From assembly GCF_023091745.1 (NCBI RefSeq), contig NC_068920.1:2914001-2978000 (forward strand): DNA of 64,000 bases, in the 5' to 3' direction. Of the stretch, positions 50,532 to 61,000 are shown one piece after another. Source of the DNA: Budorcas taxicolor. Taxonomy: Eukaryota; Chordata; Mammalia; Artiodactyla; Bovidae. The notes beneath the pieces were generated by a model. That model did no database searches and was not told where the DNA came from. It saw nothing but the letters and a program-made list of their open reading frames with translations. Both the position numbers and the translations under genes were made by a program. The first letter of the stretch is position 1, and each line of letters begins with the position of its first letter.

Positions 50532-53500
50532 GTGCGACGGGAACGCCGGGAACTCTTTCCCGACGAAGCAGGGAAAGGATCCTTCACCTCGAGCTACGAG
50601 GCGGAAACGGGGCTCCTCTGGATGTGGGCGGGACCCTCGTGTTTCCTCTCGAGTGGAGACGGGTATGTCGGGGAACTTCTTGATTTGCACCAAGGGTTTG
50701 AAGGACCCTTTCGAAGTTCCAGAGGTGAGGTGTGATCAGCCTCGAGACGCCTCAGCGGAAATGGGCCTCATATCGCCTGGAGGGGAGAACCTCCTGGATT
50801 TTCTCGAGTTGCGGCAGGTCTTCTCGTATTACGACGGGGACCTCAGGGACCCGCTCTCGTGGCCTCAGGAAAGAACAGTCCTCACGCGAGAAGCTTGGGG
50901 CCCTCTCGGGATTCCTCTCCCCTCCATGCCGGGTTCTAAGACCTTGTGTGGATTCGGGGCTGATCCTGAGGATTCCTCTCCAGTGTTGCCATGGATCTTT
51001 GGGGGCTTCCGAGTCTCCCCAGGGGAGTCAGGCCTAATCTCGAGTGGGGGCATGCACGTGCGCTTTCCTGCCGAGCTGCAGCAGTAGTGTCTGGCTTCCT
51101 GTCACGTGGATCAAGGGATCTGTGGCTTTCCCTCGAGGCTTTCCCTCGAGGCTTTCCCACAGGGCTGTGCCACGTGCCACCTTGGTGTGAGTCGATCCTC
51201 GGCGTGAAAGATGAGCCGTTGAAGGGAAAATAGGTTCCTCTGGAATGGACTGAGACCTCTGGGGGACTCTTGGAATGGTGGCACGACCCTGGAGCTCCTC
51301 TCGCCGTTCCCGTTGAGAGGGCCTCCTCTTGAGATGCGATGGGAACGCCGGGAACTCTTTCCCGACGAAGCAGGGAAAGGATCCCTCATCTCGAGGTACG
51401 AGGCGGAAACGGGGCGCCTCTGGATGTGGGCGGGACCCTCGTGTTTCCTCTCGAGTGGAGACGGGTATGTCGGGGTACTTCTTGATTTGCACCAAGGGTG
51501 TGAAGGACCCTTTCGAAGTTCCAGAGGTGGGGTGTGATCGGCCTCGAGACGCCTCAGCGGAAATGGGCCTCATCTCGCCTGGAGGGGAGAACCTCCTGGA
51601 TTTTCTCGAGTTGTGGCAGGTCTTCTCGAGTTAACACGGGGACCTCAGGGACCCGCTTTGGTGTCCTCAGGAAAGGCCAGTCCCCATCCGAGTTGCTAGG
51701 GGCCCTCTCGGGATTCCTCTCCTGTCCATGCCGGGGCCTCAGATCTTGTGTGGAGTCGCGGCCGGAACCTGAGGATTCCTCTCCAGTGTTGCCATGGATC
51801 TTGGGGTGCTTCTGAGTCTCCCCAGGGGGGTCAGGCCTCGTCTCGCCTGGGGGCATGCACGTGCGCTTTCCACTCGAACTGCAGCAGTAGTGTCACGCTT
51901 CCTGTCACGTGGATCAAGGGATCTGTGGCTTTCCCTCGAGGCTTTCCCTAGAGGCTTTCCCAGGAGGCTTTCCCACAGTGCTGTGCCACGTGCCACCTTG
52001 GTGTGAGTCGATCCTCGGCGTGAAAGACGAGCCGGTGAAAGGAGAAGAGGTTCCTCTGGAAAGGACTGAGAACTCTGGGGGACACTTGGAACGGTGGCAC
52101 GACCCTGGAGTTCCTCTCGCCATTCCTGTTGAGAGGGCCACCTCTTGAGATTCGACGGGAATGCCGGGAACTCTTTCCCGACGAAGCAGGGAAAGGATCC
52201 CTCATCTCGAGCTACGAGGCGGAAACGGGGCGCCTCTGGATGTGGGCGGGACCCTCGTGTTTCCCTTCGAGTGGAGACGGGTATGTCGGGGAACTTCTTG
52301 ATTTGCACCAAGGGTGTGAAGGACCCTTTCGAAGTTCCAGAGGTGAGGTGTGATCAGCCTCGAGACGCCTCAGCAGACATGGGCCTCATCTCGCCTGGAG
52401 GGGAGAACCTCCTTGATTTTCTCGAGTTGCGGCAGGTCTTCTCGTGTTAGGACGGGGACCTCAGTGACCCGCTCTGGTGGCCTCAGGAAATGCCAGTCCC
52501 CATGCTATTTGCTAGGGGCCCATTCGGGATTGCACTCCCGTCCATGCCGGGGCCTCAGACTTTGTGTGGAGTTGGGGCCGGAACCTGAGGATTCCTCTCC
52601 AGTGTTGACATGGATCTTGGGGTGCCTCTGAGTCTCCCCAGGGGAATCAGGCCTCGTCTCGAGTGGGGGCATAACGTGCGCTTCCCTCCCGAGCTGCAGC
52701 AGTAGGGTCCCGCTTCCTGTCACGTGGATCAAGGGATCTGTGGCTTTCCCTCGAGGCTTTCCCTAGAGGCTTTCCCACGAGGATTTCCCACAGGGCTATG
52801 CCAAGTGCCATCTAGATGTGAGTCGATCCTCGGCGTGAAAGACGAGCCGGTGAAGGGAAAAGAGGTTCCTCTGGAATGGACTGAGACATCTGGGGGACTC
52901 TTGGAATGGTGGCACGACCCTGGAATTCCTCTCGCCGTTCCTGTTGAGAGGGCCTCCTCTTGAGATGCAACGGGAACGCCGGGAACTGTTTCCCGACGAA
53001 GCAGGGAAAGGATCCCTCATCTCGAGCTACGAGGCCGAAACGGGGCGCCTCTGGATGTGGGCGGGACCCTCGTGGTTCCTCTCGAGTGGAGACGGCAATG
53101 TCGGGGAACTTCTTGATTTGCACCCAGGGTGTGAAGGACCCTTTCGAAGTTCCAGAGGTGAGGTGTGATCAGCCTCGAGACGCCTCAGCGGAGATGGGCC
53201 TCATCTCGCCTGGAGGGGAGAACCTCCTGGACATTCTCGAGTTGCGGCAGGTCTTCTCGAGCTACGACGGGGACCTCAGGGACCCGCTCTGGTGGCCTCA
53301 GGAAGGGCCAGTCCCCATGCGCGATGCTAGGGGCCATCTCGGGATTCCTCTCCCATCGATGCCGGGGCCTAAGACCTTGTGTGGAGTCGGCGCTGGAATG
53401 TGAGGATTCCTCTCCAGTGTTGACATGGATCTTGGGGTGCCTCTGAGTCTCCCCAGGGGAGTCAGGCCTCTTCTCGAGTGGGGGCATTCACGTGCGCTTC

Positions 53501-55790
53501 CCTCCCGAGCTGCAGCAGTAGGGTCACGCTTCCTCTCACGTGGATCAAGGGATCTGTGGCTTTCCCTCGAGGCTTTCCCACAGGGCTGTGCCAAGTGCCA
53601 CCTTGGTGTGAGTCGATCCTCGGCGTGAAAGACGAGCCGGTGAAGGGAAAAGAGGTTCCTCTGGAATGGACTGAGACATCTGGGGGACCCTTGGAATGGT
53701 GGCAGGACCCTGGAGTTCCTCTCGCCGTTTCTGTTGAGAGGGCCTCCTCGTGAGATGCGACGGGAATGCCCGGAATTCTTTCCCGATGAAGCAGGGAAAG
53801 GATCTGTCACCTCGAGCAACGACGCGGAAACGGGGCTCCTCTGGATGTGGGCGGGACCCTCGTGTTTCCTCTGGAGTGGAGAGGGGTATGTCGGGGAACT
53901 TCTTGAGTTGCACCAAGGGTGTGAAGGACCCTTTCGACCTTCCGGAGGTGGGGTGTGATTAGCCCCGAGAAGACTCTGCGGAAATGGGCCTCATCTCGCC
54001 TGCAGGGGAGAACCTCCTGGATATTCTCGAGTTGCGGCAGGTCTTCTCGAGTTACGACGGGCACCTCAGGGACCCGCTCTGGTGGCCTCAGGAAGGGCCA
54101 GTCCCCATGCGCGTTGCTAGGGGCCTTCTCGGGATTCCTCTCCCATCGATGACGGGGCTTAAGACCTTGTGTGGAGTCGGGGCCGGAACCTGAGGATTCC
54201 TCTCCAGTGTTGACATGGATCTTGGGGTGCCTCTGAGTCTCCGCAGGGGAGTCAGGCCTCGTTTCAAGTAGGGGCATGTGCGTGCGATTTCCTCCCGAGC
54301 TGCTGTAGTAGGGTCACGCTTCCTGTCACGTGGATCAAGGGATCTGTGGCTTTCCCTCGAGGCTTACCCTCGAGGCTTTCCCAGGAAGCTTTCCCACAGG
54401 GCTGTGCCACGTGCCACCTTGGTGTGAGTCGATCCTCGGCGTGAAAGATGAGCCGGTGAAGGGAAAAGAGGTTCCTCTGGAATGGACTGAGACATCTGGG
54501 GGACTCTTGGAATGGTGGCAAGACCCTGGATTTCCTCTCGCCGTTCCTGTTGAGAGGGCCTCCTCTTGAGATGCGACGGGAACGCCGGGAACTCTTTCCC
54601 GACGAAGCAGAGAAAGGATCCCTCATCTCGAGCCACGAGGCAGAAACGGGGCTCCTCTGGATGTGGGCGGAACCCTCGTGTTTCCTCGCGAGTGGAGAAA
54701 GGAATGTCGGGGAACTTCTTGATTTGCACCAAGGGTGTGAAGGACCCTTTCGAAGTTCCATAGGTGAGGTGTGATGAGCCTCGAGACACCTCAGCGGAAA
54801 TGGGCCTCATCTCGCCTGGAGGGGAGAACCTCCTGGATGTGCTCGAGTTGGGGCAGGTCTTCTCGAGTTACGACGGGGACCTCAGGGACGCGCTCTGGTG
54901 GCCTCAGGAAAGGCCAGTCCCCGTGCGAGTTGCTAGGGGCCATCTCGGGATTCCTCTCCCGTCGATGCCGGGGCCTAAGACCTTGTGTGGAGTCGGGTCC
55001 GGAACCTGAGGATTCCTCTTCAGTGTTGCCATGGATCTTGGGGTGCTTCTGAGTCTCCCCAGGGGAGTCAGGCCTCGTCTCGAGTGGGGGCATGCACGTG
55101 TGCTTTCCTCTCGAGCTGCATCTGTAGTGTCACGATTCCTGTCACGTGGATCAAGGGATCTGTGGCTTTCCCTCGAGGCTTTCCCACGAGGCTTTCCCAA
55201 AGGGCTGTGCCACGTGCCACCTTGCTGTGAGTCGATCCTCGGCGTGAAAGACGAGCCGGTGATAGGAGAAGAGGTTCCTCTGGAAAGGACTGAGAACTCT
55301 GGGGGACACTTGGAACGGTGGCACGACCCTGGAGTTCCTCTCGCCGTTCCTGTTGAGAGGGCCTCCTCTTGAGATGCGACGGGAACGTCGGGAACTCTTT
55401 CCGGATGAAGCAGGAAAAGGATCCCTCATCTCGAGCTACGAGGCGGAAACGGGGCGCCTCTGGATGTGGGCGGGACCCTCGTGTTTCCCTTCGTGTGGAG
55501 ACGGGTATGTCGGGGAACTTCTTGATTTGCACCAAGGGTGTGAAGGACCCTTTCGAAGTTCCAGAAGTGAGGTGTGATCAGCCTCGAGACGTCTCAGCGG
55601 ACATGGGCCTCATCTCGCCTGGAGGGGAGAACCTCCTTGATTTTCTCGAGTAGCGGCAGGTCTTCTCGTGTTAGGACGGGGACCTCAGTGACCCGCTCTG
55701 GTGGCCTCAGGAAAGTCCAGTCCCCATGCGAGTTGCTAGGGGCCCACTCGGGATTGCTCTCCCGTCCATGCCGGGGCCTCAGACCTTGTG
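50532..55790 (+). repeat. Transition from homogeneous to diverged monomers
   Basis: X at 50532 and Y at 51334 are the last clear members of the central repertoire. From ~51850 the monomers (52150, 52965, 53755, 54571, 55374) carry many private changes: several TGACATGGATC versions of the usual TGCCATGGATC, TAGGGTCACGC versions of TAGTGTCACGC, CCCTTCGAGTGG or CCCTTCGTGTGG versions of CCTCTCGAGTGG, and variable 13-bp tract length (790 bp monomer at 52965). No tight multimer is evident here. Confidence 0.8.
52265..52282 (+). other. CENP-B-box-like 18-mer (one base too long)
   Basis: CTTCGAGTGGAGACGGGT. The published 17-bp CENP-B box is NTTCGNNNNANNCGGGN; here TTCG, A and CGGG are all present but the first spacer is five bases instead of four. 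The same form stands at 56305-56322, 58583-58600 and 61039-61056, and with TTCGTGTGG at 55489-55506. Most other monomers have TCTCG at this place. Binding by CENP-B is doubtful with the extra base. Confidence 0.4.
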
Positions 55791-57568
55791 TGGAGTTGGG
55801 GCCGGAACCTGAGGATTCCTCTCCAGTGTTGCCATGGATCTTGGGGTGCTTCTGAGTCTCCCCAGCGGAGTCAGGCCTCATCTCGTGTGGGGGCATGCAC
55901 GTGCGCTTTCCTCCCGAAATGCAGCAGTAGTGTCACGCTTCCTGTCACGTGGATCAAGGGATCTGTGGCTTTCCCTCGAGGTTGTCCCTCGAGGCTTTCC
56001 CACGAGGCTTTCCCACAGGGCTGTGCCACGTGCCACCTTGCTGTGAGTCGATCCTCGGCGTGAAAGACGAGCCGGTGATAGGAGAAGAGGTTCCTCTGGA
56101 AAGGTCTGAGAACTCTGGGGGACACTTGGAACGGTGGCACGACCGTGGAGTTCCTCTCGCCGTTCCTGTTGAGAGGGCCTCCTCTTGAGATGCGACGGGA
56201 ACGCCGGGAACTCTTTCCGGATGAAGCAGGAAAAGGATCCCTCATCTCGAGCTACGAGGGGGAAACGGGGCGCCTCTGGATGTGGGCGGGACCCTCGTGT
56301 TTCCCTTCGAGTGGAGACGGGTATGTCGGGGAACTTCTTGATTTGCACCAAGGGTGTGAAGGACCCTTTCGAAGTTCCAGAGGTGAGGTGTGATCAGACT
56401 CGAGAAGCCTCAGCGAACATGGGCCTCATCTCGCCTGGAGGGGAGAACCTCCTTGATTTTCTCGAGTAGCGGCAGATCTTCTTGTGTTAGGACGGGGACC
56501 TCAGTGACCCGCTCTGGTGGCCTCAGGAAAGGCCAGTCCCCATGCGAGTTGCTAGGGGCCCACTCGGGATTGCTCTCCCGTCCATGCCGGGGCCTCAGAC
56601 CTTGTGTGGAGTCTGGGACGGAACCTGAGGATTCCTCTCTTGTGTTGCCATGGATCTTGGGGTGCTTCTGAGTCTCCCCAGGGGAGTCAGGCCTCATCTC
56701 GTGTGGGGGCATGCACGTGCGCATTCCTCCCGAACTTCAGCAGTAGTGTCACGCTTCCTGTCACGTGGATCAAGGGATCTGTGGCTTTCCCTCGAGGCTG
56801 TCCCTGGAGGCTTTCCAACGAGGCTTTTCCACAGGGCTGTGCCACGTGCCACCTTGGTGTGAGTCGATCCTCGGCGTGAAAGACGAGCCGGTGAAGGGAA
56901 AAGAGGTTCCTCTGGAATGGACTGAGACCTCTGGGGGACTCTTGGAATGGTGGTACGACCCTTGAGTTCCTCTCGCCGTTCCTGTTGAGAGGGCCTCCTG
57001 TTGAGATGCGACGTAAATGCCGGAAAATCTTTCCCGAAGAAGCAGGGAAAGGATCCCTCATCTCGAGCTACTAGGCGGAAATGGGGCACCTCTGGATGTG
57101 GGCGGGATCCTCGTGATTCCTCTCGAGTGGAGATGGGTATGTCGGGGAACATCTTGATTTGCACCAAGGGTGTGAAGGACCCTTTCGAAGTTCCAGAGGT
57201 GAGGTGTGATCAGGCTCGAGACGCCTCAGCGGAAAAGGTCCTCATCTCGCCTGGAGGGGAGAATCTCCTGGATTTTCTCGAATTGCGGCAGGTCTTCTCG
57301 AGTTACGACGGGGACCTCAGGGACCCGCTCTGGTGGCCTCAGGAAAGGCCAGTCCCCATGCGAGTTGCTAGGGGCCCTCTCGCGATTCCTCTCCCGTCCA
57401 TGCCGTGGCATAAGACCTTGTGTGGAGTCGGGGCCGGAACCTGAGGATTCCTCTCCAGTGTTGCCATGGATCTTGGGGTGCTTCTGAGTCTCCCCACGGG
57501 AGTCAGGCCTCGTCTCTAGTGCGGGCATGCACGTGCGCTTTCCTCCCGAGCTGCAGCAGTAGTGTCAT
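55791..57568 (+). repeat. Left flank of gap 2, duplicated to its right
   Basis: This 1,778-bp stretch recurs at 58069-59848 immediately after the gap. I see no substitution between them, only two single-base insertions on the right (the G run at 58867-58871 and a C near 59654-59657). Both share a private A (56723 and 59002, GCGCATTCC) that the next copy of the trimer lacks (T at 61458). Confidence 0.88.
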
Positions 57569-58068
57569 NNNNNNNNNNNNNNNNNNNNNNNNNNNNNNNN
57601 NNNNNNNNNNNNNNNNNNNNNNNNNNNNNNNNNNNNNNNNNNNNNNNNNNNNNNNNNNNNNNNNNNNNNNNNNNNNNNNNNNNNNNNNNNNNNNNNNNNN
57701 NNNNNNNNNNNNNNNNNNNNNNNNNNNNNNNNNNNNNNNNNNNNNNNNNNNNNNNNNNNNNNNNNNNNNNNNNNNNNNNNNNNNNNNNNNNNNNNNNNNN
57801 NNNNNNNNNNNNNNNNNNNNNNNNNNNNNNNNNNNNNNNNNNNNNNNNNNNNNNNNNNNNNNNNNNNNNNNNNNNNNNNNNNNNNNNNNNNNNNNNNNNN
57901 NNNNNNNNNNNNNNNNNNNNNNNNNNNNNNNNNNNNNNNNNNNNNNNNNNNNNNNNNNNNNNNNNNNNNNNNNNNNNNNNNNNNNNNNNNNNNNNNNNNN
58001 NNNNNNNNNNNNNNNNNNNNNNNNNNNNNNNNNNNNNNNNNNNNNNNNNNNNNNNNNNNNNNNNNNNN
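57569..58068. other. Assembly gap 2 (500 N placeholder)
   Basis: Exactly 500 N, set between two copies of the same sequence. If the 2,448-bp trimer ran on in register the gap would be about 670 bp (or 670 plus a multiple of 2,448); if instead the contigs overlap, the gap is not real and 1,778 bp are counted twice. The private variant shared by both flanks favours overlap. Confidence 0.97.
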
Positions 58069-61000
58069 TGGAGTTGGGGCCGGAACCTGAGGATTCCTCT
58101 CCAGTGTTGCCATGGATCTTGGGGTGCTTCTGAGTCTCCCCAGCGGAGTCAGGCCTCATCTCGTGTGGGGGCATGCACGTGCGCTTTCCTCCCGAAATGC
58201 AGCAGTAGTGTCACGCTTCCTGTCACGTGGATCAAGGGATCTGTGGCTTTCCCTCGAGGTTGTCCCTCGAGGCTTTCCCACGAGGCTTTCCCACAGGGCT
58301 GTGCCACGTGCCACCTTGCTGTGAGTCGATCCTCGGCGTGAAAGACGAGCCGGTGATAGGAGAAGAGGTTCCTCTGGAAAGGTCTGAGAACTCTGGGGGA
58401 CACTTGGAACGGTGGCACGACCGTGGAGTTCCTCTCGCCGTTCCTGTTGAGAGGGCCTCCTCTTGAGATGCGACGGGAACGCCGGGAACTCTTTCCGGAT
58501 GAAGCAGGAAAAGGATCCCTCATCTCGAGCTACGAGGGGGAAACGGGGCGCCTCTGGATGTGGGCGGGACCCTCGTGTTTCCCTTCGAGTGGAGACGGGT
58601 ATGTCGGGGAACTTCTTGATTTGCACCAAGGGTGTGAAGGACCCTTTCGAAGTTCCAGAGGTGAGGTGTGATCAGACTCGAGAAGCCTCAGCGAACATGG
58701 GCCTCATCTCGCCTGGAGGGGAGAACCTCCTTGATTTTCTCGAGTAGCGGCAGATCTTCTTGTGTTAGGACGGGGACCTCAGTGACCCGCTCTGGTGGCC
58801 TCAGGAAAGGCCAGTCCCCATGCGAGTTGCTAGGGGCCCACTCGGGATTGCTCTCCCGTCCATGCCGGGGGCCTCAGACCTTGTGTGGAGTCTGGGACGG
58901 AACCTGAGGATTCCTCTCTTGTGTTGCCATGGATCTTGGGGTGCTTCTGAGTCTCCCCAGGGGAGTCAGGCCTCATCTCGTGTGGGGGCATGCACGTGCG
59001 CATTCCTCCCGAACTTCAGCAGTAGTGTCACGCTTCCTGTCACGTGGATCAAGGGATCTGTGGCTTTCCCTCGAGGCTGTCCCTGGAGGCTTTCCAACGA
59101 GGCTTTTCCACAGGGCTGTGCCACGTGCCACCTTGGTGTGAGTCGATCCTCGGCGTGAAAGACGAGCCGGTGAAGGGAAAAGAGGTTCCTCTGGAATGGA
59201 CTGAGACCTCTGGGGGACTCTTGGAATGGTGGTACGACCCTTGAGTTCCTCTCGCCGTTCCTGTTGAGAGGGCCTCCTGTTGAGATGCGACGTAAATGCC
59301 GGAAAATCTTTCCCGAAGAAGCAGGGAAAGGATCCCTCATCTCGAGCTACTAGGCGGAAATGGGGCACCTCTGGATGTGGGCGGGATCCTCGTGATTCCT
59401 CTCGAGTGGAGATGGGTATGTCGGGGAACATCTTGATTTGCACCAAGGGTGTGAAGGACCCTTTCGAAGTTCCAGAGGTGAGGTGTGATCAGGCTCGAGA
59501 CGCCTCAGCGGAAAAGGTCCTCATCTCGCCTGGAGGGGAGAATCTCCTGGATTTTCTCGAATTGCGGCAGGTCTTCTCGAGTTACGACGGGGACCTCAGG
59601 GACCCGCTCTGGTGGCCTCAGGAAAGGCCAGTCCCCATGCGAGTTGCTAGGGGCCCCTCTCGCGATTCCTCTCCCGTCCATGCCGTGGCATAAGACCTTG
59701 TGTGGAGTCGGGGCCGGAACCTGAGGATTCCTCTCCAGTGTTGCCATGGATCTTGGGGTGCTTCTGAGTCTCCCCACGGGAGTCAGGCCTCGTCTCTAGT
59801 GCGGGCATGCACGTGCGCTTTCCTCCCGAGCTGCAGCAGTAGTGTCATGCTTCCTGTCACGTGGATCAAGGGATCTGTGGCTTTGCCTCGAGGCTTTCCC
59901 TCGATGATTTTGCACGAGGCTTTCCCACAGGGCCGTGCCTCGTGCCACCTTGGTGTGAGTCGATCCTCGGCGTGAAAGACGACCCAGTGAAGGGAAAAGA
60001 GGTTCCTCTGGGAATGGACTGAGACATCTGGGGGACTCTTGGCATGGTGGTACGACCCTGGAGTTTTTCTCGCCGTTCCTGTTGAGAGGGCCTCCTCTTG
60101 AGATGCGACGGGAACGCCGGGAACTGTTTCCCGACGAAGCAGTGAAAGGATCCCTCTTCTCGAGCTACGAGGCGGGAAACGGGGCTCCTCTGGATGTGGG
60201 CGGGACCCTCGTGTTTCCTCTCGAGGATAGACGGGTTTGTCGGGGAACTTCTTGCTTTGCACCAAGGGTGTGAAAGACCCTTTCGAAGTTCCAGAGGTGA
60301 GGTGTGATCAGCCTGGAGACGTCTCAGCGGAAATGGGCCTCATCTCGCCTGGAGCGGAGAACCTCCTGGATATTCTCGAGTTGCGGCAGGTCTTCTCGAG
60401 CTACGACGGGGACCTCAGCGACCCGCTCTGGTGGCCTCAGGAAAGTCCAGTCCCCATGCGAGTTGCTAGGGGCCCACTCGGGATTGCTCTCCCGTCCATG
60501 CCGGGGCCTCAGACCTTGTGTGGAGTTGGGGCCGGAACCTGAGGATTCCTCTCCAGTGTTGCCATGGATCTTTGGGGTGCTTCTGAGTCTCCCCAGCGGA
60601 GTCAGGCCTCATCTCGTGTGGGGGCATGCACGTGCGCTTTCCTCCCGAAATGCAAGCAGTAGTGTCACGCTTCCTGTCACGTGGATCAAGGGATCTGTGG
60701 CTTTCCCCTCGAGGTTGTCCCTCGAGGCTTTCCCACGAGGCTTTCCCACAGGGCTGTGCCACGTGCCACCTTGCTGTGAGTCGATCCTCGGCGTGAAAGA
60801 CGAGCCGGGTGATAGGAGAAGAGGTTCCTCTGGAAAGGTCTGAGAACTCTGGGGGACACTTGGAACGGTGGCACGACCGTGGAGTTCCTCTCGCCGTTCC
60901 TGTTGAGAGGGCCTCCTCTTGAGATGCGACGGGAACGCCGGGAACTCTTTCCGGATGAAGCAGGAAAAGGATCCCTCATCTCGAGCTACGAGGGGGAAAC

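Larger units (their letters stand above)
13737..57568 (+). repeat. Satellite array, second contig segment
   Basis: Uninterrupted satellite. Monomer starts: 14170, 14974, 15778, 16592, 17406, 18222, 19025, 19827, 20629, 21445, 22260, 23063, 23878, 24694, 25493, 26296, 27098, 27900, 28716, 29531, 30333, 31135, 31951, 32754, 33556, 34372, 35175, 35977, 36793, 37609, 38412, 39214, 40030, 40843, 41646, 42462, 43265, 44068, 44883, 45685, 46500, 47307, 48109, 48911, 49726, 50532, 51334, 52150, 52965, 53755, 54571, 55374, 56190, 57006. Spacing is 790-816 bp. All units point the same way and no foreign insertion is seen. Confidence 0.97.

Noticed and set aside
57569..58068. Gap 2 as an ordinary in-register gap in a trimer array
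   Set aside because: Possible, but the shared private A at 56723/59002 and absence of substitutions make contig overlap the better reading; kept as the alternative only.
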